From: JAVBNT01 sp031551355
GTDB lineage: Bacteria; Vulcanimicrobiota; CADAWZ01
Length of the DNA stretch: 64,000 nt
Assembly: GCA_031551355.1 (NCBI GenBank)
Contig: JAVBNT010000006.1
Coordinates: forward strand, 124,001 to 188,000
Direction: 5' to 3'
Both the position numbers and the translations under genes were made by a program. Below the pieces are notes generated by a model. It was not told the DNA's origin, searched no databases, and saw nothing but the letters and a program-made list of their open reading frames with translations. This document shows, piece by piece, positions 25,716-33,576 of this stretch. Position 1 is the stretch's first letter, and each line of letters starts with the position of its first letter.

Positions 25716-26396
25716 ATGTCAAAAATCAAAAAACTGCTCTACATTGCAATTATACCGGCCTGCTTAATATTACTGACCTTAAAATGTTTCCAGCCTGCCG
25801 CAAAACAGGAAAATTTATACCTACCGCCGCAGCCCGGCGGGATTCCATTCAAGTTCGGAGAAAAAATGGATCCGCTTGAAGGAGAAAAATATTTCGGAAA
25901 AATCGTAGGAACAGATAGAGTAAAGACAGACAATGGGCGTTTAGGAAAATCGAGATATAAGTCAGATTTAAGTAATGAATACTACGGAAAATGCACCAAA
26001 TATCTGGATGGAACGCGTATTATCACAGTTAGAAACATATTTACAGCAATAGATTTTTCCAGAGAAAGTATAAAATCCAATTTTGGCCTGAGTACAGAAG
26101 ACAGCAAAGAAAAAGTTATCCGGCTATATGGACACCCGGATGCAATATATGAATTTAGCGGTCCTAAATATCCCAGATTCTACAGAAATAATGAAAGGTT
26201 GACGTGGTGGGACTATACATATAAAGTAGATATGCATAAAATTGACCTTACAGCTTCAAAAAAAATTATCAAATACTCTGAATACACCTTTAAAATCGAT
26301 CAACATGGAACGCTATACGGCGTTTCATTCGAATACCAAAAAGACGACCGCAATATTACTCACATCTTGCCCAACGGGAAAACTACAATACTGTAG
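25716..26396 (+). CDS. Divergent secreted YFGK-unit protein
   Basis: 226 residues with an N-terminal export helix (about 5-24, ending LLTLKC, possibly a weak lipobox). The unit is recognisable but diverged: GGIPFKFGEKMDPLEGEKYF then GKIVG, NIFTAIDFSRESIKSN, STEDSKEKVIRLYGHPD, and a C-terminal DQHGTLYGVSFEYQ. ACGGAGG lies seven bases before the ATG. It closes the cluster on the right; immediately downstream begins the repeat-bracketed caspase module. Confidence 0.68.
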   Translation: MSKIKKLLYIAIIPACLILLTLKCFQPAAKQENLYLPPQPGGIPFKFGEKMDPLEGEKYFGKIVGTDRVKTDNGRLGKSRYKSDLSNEYYGKCTKYLDGTRIITVRNIFTAIDFSRESIKSNFGLSTEDSKEKVIRLYGHPDAIYEFSGPKYPRFYRNNERLTWWDYTYKVDMHKIDLTASKKIIKYSEYTFKIDQHGTLYGVSFEYQKDDRNITHILPNGKTTIL

Positions 26397-26402
26397 CCGG
26401 AT

Positions 26403-26447
26403 AAATTTTCTTCCTTTATTGATACTTTTTTCAGTATTTTTGAATAA
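26403..26447 (+). repeat. 45-base direct repeat, left copy (terminator-like)
   Basis: Contains ATACT..AGTAT followed by TTTTTG, a short terminator-like hairpin after the preceding gene. It matches 29965-30009 at 39 of 45 positions, the differences being transitions. Confidence 0.65.
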
Positions 26448-26608
26448 GTCCCGAGGTAATTGTCAATGACATATTCTGTTTTAAAGATGATTTATAAAGG
26501 ATAAGTTTTTCAGTTTATATTAGCATAAAAAAATAAAGGAGGATAAAGTCAATATTTAAGAAATCAAGTCAATATTCAAATAAAACGACTTCAGGAGGTT
26601 ATAACATT

Positions 26609-28540
26609 TTGGGCAACATAAACAAATTTCTTGTATCCTGTTCCATTCTCATCGCAGCATTGTTTTTCACCGGTTGTGACAGCGGGGGAGGGAGCAGCAG
26701 TACATCTACAACAAATCCTAATGCATCGCCACTTATAATTAGTGGTGTTGAAAATGATGCCAGCGAACGAATCGGAACCGATACACTAGTAGGAACATTA
26801 GCAACAAAGTTTCATCTAACCGGCATTAATTTTGGCCTACAAACACAAGACTCTGTTGTTGTATTTCTTGACAAGAAATACAGACGTGACTTCTTTATTG
26901 CAGATATTGAGCCTAATTCATGGAGTGATACAAAAATAACGGTTCATGTTCCACAAGACATAGTAGTTGATCGAGAATATTCTCTTGTGATAAAAAATTC
27001 TGACGGCAAGCTTGGAGAAAGCCAATCTCATACAGTAAGAGTAGTCTCTCCGCAAAAACCACAACTTTTAAAAATAGATCAAACTGCATCATTTTTTGAA
27101 AACGATATAACCATTGTTGGAAAAAACTTTGGAAAAACAAAAAATGAAGGAAAAATAATTTTTAAAACTACTGACAAAGTTGGAGCAAATGGAATAGAGG
27201 CAACAACAATTTCATTTTGGAATGACAGCAAAATTATAGCAAAAATACCTAATGGCCTGACTAACAACACACCATATTACATATTTATCAAAACAACTGC
27301 CGGTGAAAGTAGGAATTCTTTAATTTATACTCCTCTTTCTTCTGAAAACAATCAAACTTTTTTAAAGGCTTCCATAGAATATGTAGAATATACTGAAAGC
27401 AACAAAAGCAATTACCTAGGTAATTATCTAATAACGCTCGAATGCCAAATGCCTTATGAAACTGGTGACTATCTTGATAAACTAGTTATTAAAGATGCCA
27501 ATGGGGATACTATAACAAAAAAGCAGTATACAGGAACACTTACTAGTTGTCCTAAAGTAATGAAAATACTTTTAGACATAAAAAAGCCCGGATATATAAC
27601 AATATCTTCAAGTCAATTTGTAAATCCAGTAAGATTATATGCAGCCGAAGTATATACAAATATGTATGCACTATTTATAGGTGTTTCAACTTACCAAAAT
27701 GGTGATAATTTGAGATTTGCGCACACTGATGCAATAAAGATGAACTGGGCCCTTATGCATTCAAATGAAGATCCTTTAAATGATTATCAAATTTGGAAGA
27801 AAAACCTAATAAAATATCATAAAATCCTAATAAACGATGAAGCTAAAAAAGATTTAATTATATCAGAAATCAATCAAATAGTGAATCAAGCAAACAATCA
27901 AATTTCTGATAATATCAATTCTGTTGTTTTCATCTATTTTGCTGGTCATGGGGGTTATGATGAGGAGTCCTTTATTTGTCCATATGATTTTGGAGGATTC
28001 TTGTCAATATGGAGATATAATGAAATAACTGATAGTGAGCTTTATGGCATATTGGATAAATTAGACAAAAAGATAAGAAAAGTTATAATAATTGATGCCT
28101 GTCAAAGCGGGGGCTTTATAGGAAAATCAGCTCTCTCAGAAAACAATATAATGAGTTATAAAAAACTTGAAAAATTACCTAATTTAATTTCTGGATTTGC
28201 AGCCGGAAGCGATCATTCTTCACTTGAATATTCAAAAGAAGCAGGAGGTATATTCACACATTTCATTACTGAAGGATTAGGAACTAGTAACACATTTGGC
28301 CCTGTAAAAAATGAATCTCCATCGGATAATAACATAAACATAGAAAAACTGCTCTGGTATGCACAAAACCGAACTATGGAATATATTGCTCAATATTATT
28401 ACAATTATTATGCTAATCCTGCAAATGGTATAGAACCAGATGAGGAGCGGAACTTTCAGCATCCACAAATTTATGTAAACTATGACATTGGCGACTTACC
28501 TATTAAAGGGAAATGGGATATTACACCAACTACTCCATAA
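26609..28540 (+). CDS. Lipoprotein with TIG repeats and a caspase-fold (peptidase C14) domain
   Basis: 643 residues. Lipoprotein signal with lipobox FFTGC (C23) and a Gly/Ser/Thr spacer. Two Ig-like TIG/IPT domains follow (about 40-147 and 150-245, with LTGINFG and IVGKNFGKTKNEG). The C-terminal caspase-like domain (about 350-600) starts YALFIGVSTYQNGDNLRFAH then TDA; the catalytic pair is His447 (YFAGHGG) and Cys498 (IIIDACQSGG). Caspase-fold peptidases in bacteria act in regulated proteolysis or cell death, but here export to the outer surface or periplasm is predicted. Start TTG with AGGAGG ten bases upstream. The gene is visibly more AT-rich than its neighbours, suggesting transfer. Confidence 0.85.
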   Translation: MGNINKFLVSCSILIAALFFTGCDSGGGSSSTSTTNPNASPLIISGVENDASERIGTDTLVGTLATKFHLTGINFGLQTQDSVVVFLDKKYRRDFFIADIEPNSWSDTKITVHVPQDIVVDREYSLVIKNSDGKLGESQSHTVRVVSPQKPQLLKIDQTASFFENDITIVGKNFGKTKNEGKIIFKTTDKVGANGIEATTISFWNDSKIIAKIPNGLTNNTPYYIFIKTTAGESRNSLIYTPLSSENNQTFLKASIEYVEYTESNKSNYLGNYLITLECQMPYETGDYLDKLVIKDANGDTITKKQYTGTLTSCPKVMKILLDIKKPGYITISSSQFVNPVRLYAAEVYTNMYALFIGVSTYQNGDNLRFAHTDAIKMNWALMHSNEDPLNDYQIWKKNLIKYHKILINDEAKKDLIISEINQIVNQANNQISDNINSVVFIYFAGHGGYDEESFICPYDFGGFLSIWRYNEITDSELYGILDKLDKKIRKVIIIDACQSGGFIGKSALSENNIMSYKKLEKLPNLISGFAAGSDHSSLEYSKEAGGIFTHFITEGLGTSNTFGPVKNESPSDNNINIEKLLWYAQNRTMEYIAQYYYNYYANPANGIEPDEERNFQHPQIYVNYDIGDLPIKGKWDITPTTP

Positions 28541-28561
28541 TTCTCAATAAGGAGATTTTTC

Positions 28562-29866
28562 ATGAAAAAAAATATTATTATTGCAATATTTTTATTTTTT
28601 GCAACTACAGTTTGTGGCTGCTCTACATCAAGCTCCGGAAGCTCAGTTGGATACACCACAGACAGAAGTGATATCACAACTGATGGCAGTGGAAGCAACA
28701 GTGAAAGTATCAGTAATGTGCCGGGGGTTGTTACGCGTGATTTCATTGTTTCCATAAAAGACAAAGAAAACAGGCCATTTGAGTTTGTAAAAGTCGTTTT
28801 AAATGAAAATGCAAAAAGCGGTTCTTATACCGAGACGGCAGACGTGGATGGCAACGCAATATTCAGAGATATTCCGCTTGGAAACTATACCGTGTCGTTC
28901 CCGGGGTTCAGTGATGAAACTGCCGCCATCACAGTGGAGCAAAAGACACCATCTTATGAGTTTTCTGTTGAAGCAGCAAAAATAGGCAAGGCATCATTCG
29001 TTATCGCAGACGAAAATGGAGTTGAAATAAATCCTTCCTCAAATCGCGTAATGCTGATACCCAACGGAAGATTTGCCGACACCTCCGATTTCTTCAAAGA
29101 CGCGGTAGAACTTACTTATAACGCAGGGACAAAAACCTGGAATACTATAAATATTGATCTCTATTCCGGTGTATACGTGATATATATTGAAAATTTAAAT
29201 ACCGGTGAAATCACAGGGGCAATAGATATGGTAGCTGCCGGAGCGGGAGCAGGCACTCTCCCAAAGACAATTCAAACAAGAGAACCTGCCCGTATAGGTG
29301 ACATAGATCTTTTTGATGAAAACGGACAGTCATATGGAGGGGATGTCGAGGTAAACTTTTTCAACCAAAATACAGGCGGTGTTTTTTCCGGTTCAGGTCC
29401 ATTTATGCTTTTTGAAGGCGATGAATGTGAAATATCCGTCCCGGAATACAGCTATGACAAAAAACGGGTACGGTTAGATAAATGTGTTAATAACATACGC
29501 CAGATATTACATCGGGCACGGGTTATGGTAAATGTTGAAATAATGGTGATCAAAAACGTCTATTCTCCGGGGGTTTATGAAAATTTTCCCTGGCTTGATG
29601 ACCAGTCGCGTATCAAATATTCACTTGGGCTGCGCTCTTCGTATGACGGCAATCCTCTTGGTGTTGAGCTTACACACATAGGGGGAGATTTTTGGGGAAC
29701 GTCTTCTTCTGTTTCAACCGGCAACGCGAATGTAAAGCTTCTTAAACATATTTATGACGATACCGGCTTAGAAATCGATGTCAGTCCGGCAAATTCTTCA
29801 AACACAGTAGATATAAAAACAACGACACGTTCTCCTTTAAAAATATATATAGTCGAATATAATTGA
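28562..29866 (+). CDS. Lipoprotein with carboxypeptidase-regulatory-like domain
   Basis: 434 residues with lipobox TVCGC (C20) and a Ser/Gly/Thr spacer. A prealbumin/CarboxypepD_reg-like domain at about 62-135 has FIVSIKDKENRPFEFVKVVL, GNAIFRDIPLGNYTVSF. Two further beta-rich parts follow with no name I can give. AAGGAG lies 8 bases before the ATG, 21 bases after the caspase-fold gene, so the two probably share a transcript. Base composition is closer to the genome average than that of its neighbour. Likely a surface or adhesion-related protein. Confidence 0.7.
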   Translation: MKKNIIIAIFLFFATTVCGCSTSSSGSSVGYTTDRSDITTDGSGSNSESISNVPGVVTRDFIVSIKDKENRPFEFVKVVLNENAKSGSYTETADVDGNAIFRDIPLGNYTVSFPGFSDETAAITVEQKTPSYEFSVEAAKIGKASFVIADENGVEINPSSNRVMLIPNGRFADTSDFFKDAVELTYNAGTKTWNTINIDLYSGVYVIYIENLNTGEITGAIDMVAAGAGAGTLPKTIQTREPARIGDIDLFDENGQSYGGDVEVNFFNQNTGGVFSGSGPFMLFEGDECEISVPEYSYDKKRVRLDKCVNNIRQILHRARVMVNVEIMVIKNVYSPGVYENFPWLDDQSRIKYSLGLRSSYDGNPLGVELTHIGGDFWGTSSSVSTGNANVKLLKHIYDDTGLEIDVSPANSSNTVDIKTTTRSPLKIYIVEYN

Positions 29867-29874
29867 GCCTAATA

Positions 29875-29956
29875 TTGCCGGATTGTTCTCCGATTTTCTG
29901 CGAAAGCAACATAATTAATCCGTTGCGAAGCAGAAAAGCGGAGATCAATCCGGCAA
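29875..29956. terminator. 82-base hairpin downstream of the lipoprotein gene
   Basis: Arms 29875-29901 (TTGCCGGATTG...) and 29930-29956 (...CAATCCGGCAA) pair with few interruptions, with an inner GCAAC/GTTGC stem. There is no strong T tract, so it may be a 3'-end stabiliser or an intergenic repeat rather than a classical terminator. Confidence 0.5.
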
Positions 29957-29964
29957 AAAGATTT

Positions 29965-30009
29965 AAGTTCTCTTCCCTTACCGATACTCTTTTCAGTATT
30001 TTTGAATAA
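29965..30009. repeat. 45-base direct repeat, right copy (terminator-like)
   Basis: Right-hand partner of 26403-26447. It ends two bases before the GH1 stop codon on the other strand. The pair brackets the two lipoprotein genes. Confidence 0.65.
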
Positions 30010-30011
30010 AC

Positions 30012-31286
30012 TCAGGAAACCCGGTATTTCTGCGGCGCGACGTACTCATCGTGAAGCTCCGCGGTCAATTCCCGGCGATCTATTATCGCCGCATAAAAAC
30101 GCCCGCTTTTTTTAAGCGTCCGCTTCTGCGTCTCAAAGTCGACATGCACAAGCCCGAATCTGGCGCTCTCACCTTCCGCCCACTCAAAATTGTCGGTAAA
30201 ACACCAGTGATAGTATTTTTCCACCGGCAGATCACAGGCGCATAACGCCTGCAAATGGTCATAGATAAAACGGCAGCGGAAAGTATCATTGTTATCACAG
30301 ACACCGTTTTCAGTCACGTATATCGGCCGCGGCAGCAACTGATAAAATTTCTTCGCGCAGCTCACAATGCCCTCAGGATAAATCTCCCAATCCAAATCAT
30401 TACGCGGCGAGCCCTCGCGCACTCCGTCGTCAAGTTTGGAAACCGTTGAACGTGAGTAATAGTTTAACCCCAAAAAGTCGGCATATTCTCCCGGCTGTAT
30501 ATTGCCGAAGCGCTGCAGCGGAAAGACAAAACGCCCCAGAAGGCAGGCCCGGGTTATCGCCCCCTGAAATACGTGTTCCGTAAGCCAGGCATAAGTGCGG
30601 TGAAGAGGATTATTTCCGGATTTGGGTTCGACGACTCTGGCATGATGGGCAAAACCGACTTTGGTATTCTCATAACCCATTTCCCGGCGCAGTTTGTGAA
30701 TCAACCCGTATGCCTGTATATGACAGGAGGCCATAACCGACTGCACACGGCAAACATCCATCAGCGACTGCCTGCCCGGCGGAAAGACTCCCTGAAAATA
30801 GCCGCTGACGGAAAACACATTTGGTTCGTTAATGGTCACATACTCATCGACGAGATCGCCGAATTGCTTAACAGCATACTCAACAAAACCCAGGTAAACG
30901 GGGATATTAACCGGTTCGGCAAAACCGCCGGTTTCTTCAAACCACATCGGATTGGTAAAATGGTGAAGCGTCAATAACGGTTCAATACCCTTGCTTTTCA
31001 TATAAATAAGCAATTCACGGTACCAGGCCGCCGCGGCTTCATCATAACAGCCTTTTGACGGTTCCAGCCGCGCCCACTCAATACCCAGACGGTAGACCTG
31101 TATACCCATATCGGCCATTAAGTCTATGTCTTCTTTCCATAGGTGGAAATGGTCGGTGGCGCGGGCCGGAGAAGCGCCGTCATGGATACGGCCCTTTTGA
31201 TGCCAGTCATTCCAGGTGTGTCTCAGGCTGCCGCCTTCAATTTGCGTGGCGGACGACGCCACCCCCAGTTTCATATTAATTTTCAT
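30012..31286 (-). CDS. bglA: Glycoside hydrolase family 1 beta-glucosidase
   Basis: Retaining beta-glycosidase, 424 residues, slightly short for GH1. The acid/base is E154 in TINEPN and the nucleophile E326 in YVTENGV; further family marks are SSATQIEGG, RLGIEWARLEP, LTLHHFTNP and WCFTDNFEWAEG. No signal peptide, so it acts on imported disaccharide. It lacks an obvious 6-phospho signature that I can verify, so beta-glucosidase is favoured over 6-phospho-beta-glucosidase, even though a cellobiose-type PTS lies at the far end of the window. Start 31286 with a GGGG site; an ATG four codons later is possible. Confidence 0.9.
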   Translation of the reverse strand: MKINMKLGVASSATQIEGGSLRHTWNDWHQKGRIHDGASPARATDHFHLWKEDIDLMADMGIQVYRLGIEWARLEPSKGCYDEAAAAWYRELLIYMKSKGIEPLLTLHHFTNPMWFEETGGFAEPVNIPVYLGFVEYAVKQFGDLVDEYVTINEPNVFSVSGYFQGVFPPGRQSLMDVCRVQSVMASCHIQAYGLIHKLRREMGYENTKVGFAHHARVVEPKSGNNPLHRTYAWLTEHVFQGAITRACLLGRFVFPLQRFGNIQPGEYADFLGLNYYSRSTVSKLDDGVREGSPRNDLDWEIYPEGIVSCAKKFYQLLPRPIYVTENGVCDNNDTFRCRFIYDHLQALCACDLPVEKYYHWCFTDNFEWAEGESARFGLVHVDFETQKRTLKKSGRFYAAIIDRRELTAELHDEYVAPQKYRVS

Positions 31287-31488
31287 AAATTAACCCCAAA
31301 TCCATTTTTGCAATCAGTTTAACATATATTTATCTATCAGTCACCAAAAAACTTTTAGCTGTTGATAATAAATTTTAAATATTTCTTAATAGCAATAAAT
31401 ATATCCAAAGCAAAAAAGGAGAAGATTAAAGCGAAACAAAACTAAGTCAACAGACATAAAATAATTTTCACAAAAGGAGCAAAATAAA

Positions 31489-31857
31489 ATGTTTAATGAG
31501 ATCTTTTTCGATGTAATCGCCCATGACGGAGTGGTTTCCGTAACAACCTGGACCAACGACGGCGCTCATGTCGCCAACACCTGGAACAAATATCTGCAAA
31601 TCAAAAACGGCAAAATCCTGATACCTGCCGCCTGGTTCCATCGAACCGAGAAAAATATCAACCTCAACGACAAAGTCATTTTGACTGTCGGCAGTCCTGA
31701 GGTGCAAGGAAAAATGGGCATGGGAACCGGTTTCGTTGTCAGAGGAACAGCCAAATTTTTAACGGCAGGAGAAGAGTTTGATATGATGAAAGAAAAGTTC
31801 CCGTTCCTGACAAGAGTTGTGGAAATCACTCCGGCCGCCGTCATACAAACGATATAA
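31489..31857 (+). CDS. Pyridoxamine 5'-phosphate oxidase-family FMN-binding protein
   Basis: 122-residue split-barrel flavoprotein. FFDVIAHDGVVSVTTWTND, HVANTWNKYLQI, KILIPAAWFHRTEKNI and the GTGFVVRGTAKF strand match small PNPOx-like proteins that bind FMN or F420-like cofactors as dimers; the true substrate is unknown. AAAAGGAG lies nine bases before the ATG. It stands alone between bglA and the tRNA genes, convergent with the tRNAs. Confidence 0.85.
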   Translation: MFNEIFFDVIAHDGVVSVTTWTNDGAHVANTWNKYLQIKNGKILIPAAWFHRTEKNINLNDKVILTVGSPEVQGKMGMGTGFVVRGTAKFLTAGEEFDMMKEKFPFLTRVVEITPAAVIQTI

Positions 31858-31865
31858 AACAAAAA

Positions 31866-31892
31866 AGCCCTTAAACACTAGGTTTAAAGGCT
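31866..31892 (-). terminator. Terminator of the tRNA operon
   Basis: Stem AGCCTTTAAAC/G-TTTAAGGGCT (one mismatch, short loop) followed on the minus strand by TTTTTTGTTTT, 11 bases past the 3' end of tRNA-Val. It may also serve the convergent flavoprotein gene. Confidence 0.75.
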
Positions 31893-31903
31893 GATTTGTT
31901 AAG

Positions 31904-31977
31904 TGGGCGAAGAGGGACTCGAACCCCCGACCTCCTGAATGTAAGTCAGATGCTCTAGCCAACTGAGCTATTCGCCC
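31904..31977 (-). tRNA. tRNA-Val(TAC)
   Basis: 74-base cloverleaf: acceptor GGGCGAA/TTCGCCC, D-arm TAGCTCAGTTGG, anticodon loop CTTACAT (TAC), T-loop GGTTCGAGTCC, discriminator A. CCA is not encoded. Confidence 0.95.
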
Positions 31978-31981
31978 AAAG

Positions 31982-32054
31982 TGACCCCGACGGGATTCGA
32001 ACCCGTGATCTCCACCTTGAAAGAGTGATGTCCTAACCGCTAGACGACGGGGCC
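31982..32054 (-). tRNA. tRNA-Glu(TTC)
   Basis: 73-base cloverleaf: acceptor GGCCCCG/CGGGGTC with one G-U pair, TCGTCTAGCGG D-arm, anticodon loop CTTTCAA (TTC), T-loop GGTTCGAATCC, discriminator A. CCA is not encoded. Confidence 0.95.
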
Positions 32055-32081
32055 ATATTAAAAACATGGCTTTCAGAAAAA

Positions 32082-32153
<72 letters not shown>

Positions 32154-32172
32154 GAGTTTTAAACGTGGGGAT

Positions 32173-32201
32173 ATTATAAACTAAAAAATTATTAAGGTCA
32201 A
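32173..32201 (-). promoter_or_regulatory. Promoter of the tRNA operon
   Basis: On the minus strand, TTGACC, a 17-base AT-rich spacer and TATAAT, ending 20 bases before the 5' end of the first tRNA. A near-consensus sigma70 promoter. Confidence 0.85.
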
Positions 32202-32273
32202 TACTTTTTTCAATACTTTTTTGCCGATTTCAAGATATTTTTAAAAAAGGTATAAAAAGGTGTTTTTAAACCA

Positions 32274-32303
32274 TTGTAAGAAGCTTACAAAGTGTAATAT
32301 AAT
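32274..32303 (+). promoter_or_regulatory. Promoter with overlapping palindrome, DUF4384-like gene
   Basis: TTGTAA (32274-32279), 18-base spacer, TATAAT (32298-32303). The -35 is embedded in the palindrome TTGTAAG-AAG-CTTACAA (32274-32290), a candidate operator. The ATG is 50 bases downstream of the -10. Confidence 0.6.
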
Positions 32304-32353
32304 AAGTTACATAAAAAGCCATTAACAGAAATCCGGCACAGGAGGATAATTCC

Positions 32354-32905
32354 ATGTTCCAAAACAACAACACTCTAGAAGCATCCGAAAAGCTTATTTC
32401 TATCGTAAATAAAGAAAAACCGTTCAAAATATCAATTGAGATAATTCCGGTAAACACGAATTCATCCGGCAAAAACAATTTTTATATAGGTGATGCCGTA
32501 AAGATAAGGTTTGAATCCGAAAAAGACTGTTATCTGACTTTGGTCGACATCGGCACCAGCGGCAATGCCCACATAATTGTCCCCAGTGTTTTTAATATTG
32601 ATAATTTTGTAAAAGCAAACAGAGCGATTTTCCTTCCGGAAGGAGAGCACGATGTTGCAGCCATGGTTCATGGGCCGGTTGGAATAGAAAGAATAAAAGC
32701 ATTCGCCACTCAAAAGCCGTTGAATCTGTTTGACCTTGATTTCAACAGCATCAGCAACACATCTCTTACATTTACAAGTGACAAACTGGAAAAAAAGACT
32801 GAGAAGATAATAGAAAAACTTTTGAAAGAACCTGGAGATTCCTGGTGTGACGCCTTGTGTGAATTTCATATAAAATCAAACGGTTCAATCCCGCCGGTCA
32901 TGTAA
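32354..32905 (+). CDS. Stand-alone DUF4384-like protein
   Basis: 183 residues without signal peptide. The core NNFYIGDAVKIRFESEKDCY then LTLVDIGTSGNAHIIVPSVF, followed by FLPEGEHDVAAMVHGPVGIE, matches the DUF4384 pattern (flexible-substrate beta domain) usually found attached to caspase-like peptidases or protein kinases. Here it stands alone, with a helical C terminus (KLEKKTEKIIEKLLKE). ACAGGAGG precedes the ATG. A functional link to the caspase-fold lipoprotein 4 kb upstream or the Ser/Thr kinase is speculative. Confidence 0.72.
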   Translation: MFQNNNTLEASEKLISIVNKEKPFKISIEIIPVNTNSSGKNNFYIGDAVKIRFESEKDCYLTLVDIGTSGNAHIIVPSVFNIDNFVKANRAIFLPEGEHDVAAMVHGPVGIERIKAFATQKPLNLFDLDFNSISNTSLTFTSDKLEKKTEKIIEKLLKEPGDSWCDALCEFHIKSNGSIPPVM

Positions 32906-32941
32906 CGGATATTTTTTTACATTTTGGCAACATAGATGTTA

Positions 32942-32970
32942 TTGATTGCGATATATTCTTGTGATATATT
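32942..32970 (+). promoter_or_regulatory. Candidate promoter for the glycine-rich gene
   Basis: TTGATT, a 17-base spacer and TATATT with an upstream TGA (extended -10 type), ending 56 bases before the ATG at 33027. Confidence 0.5.
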
Positions 32971-33026
32971 ATAGTCAAACGGGTTAATTTTTAAATATTA
33001 TCCTTAAATAAAAGGAGACTAAATTT

Positions 33027-33386
33027 ATGAATTTCGGTATAAATATGGGATATAACAGTTGTATGGGTTCATATGGAAGTTTCGGCATGATGCCTTCATA
33101 CGGTATGTTCCCTTCATATGGAATGGGAATACCTTCCTTTGGCAGTCCTTATATGTATGGATGCGGCAATTTGATGGGCGGAATGCTCGGCGCAAATTTA
33201 GGCGGAACATTCGGTACTATGCTTGGCGGAGGAATCGGAGCTAATTTAGGCGGAGTCCTCGGCAGCAATTTCGGATGGGGCGGAGCCGCTCTCGGAACAG
33301 CTCTCGGCGCATTTACCGGCGGAATGATCGGCGGCGGCATCGGAGCAAACCTCGGATGGAATATCGGCAGCGGATACTGGTATTAA
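33027..33386 (+). CDS. Glycine-rich repeat protein
   Basis: 119 residues of low complexity. The N-terminal third repeats Met/Gly/Tyr/Ser (SYGMFPSYGMGIPSFG); the rest repeats GGGIGANLGG-like glycine-zipper units (for example GANLGGTFGTMLGGGIG). No signal peptide and no charged residues apart from one Asp/Glu-free stretch; such sequences can pack in membranes or form amyloid-like assemblies. AAAGGAG precedes the ATG, and a promoter and a strong terminator flank it, so it is a monocistronic, probably well-expressed gene. Function unknown. Confidence 0.7.
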   Translation: MNFGINMGYNSCMGSYGSFGMMPSYGMFPSYGMGIPSFGSPYMYGCGNLMGGMLGANLGGTFGTMLGGGIGANLGGVLGSNFGWGGAALGTALGAFTGGMIGGGIGANLGWNIGSGYWY

Positions 33387-33468
33387 TATTATAAAAGTAT
33401 CTATGTGTAGTGACTACTATTCTTTCAGCTGACAAATAGCGATACGGCTTCAAACAAGTTTATATTTT

Positions 33469-33505
33469 ACAGGCCCGTTAACTTTACCGGGCCTGTATTT
33501 TTTTT
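33469..33505 (+). terminator. Strong Rho-independent terminator
   Basis: ACAGGCCCG/CGGGCCTGT stem with a 10-base loop followed by ATTTTTTTT, 83 bases past the glycine-rich gene. Confidence 0.93.
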
Positions 33506-33576
33506 GACCGGCAGGTTTTTGCCGTTAAATAATAAAAATTAACAAAGAATAAACATTCATCCGGAGGAGAGCCAAT

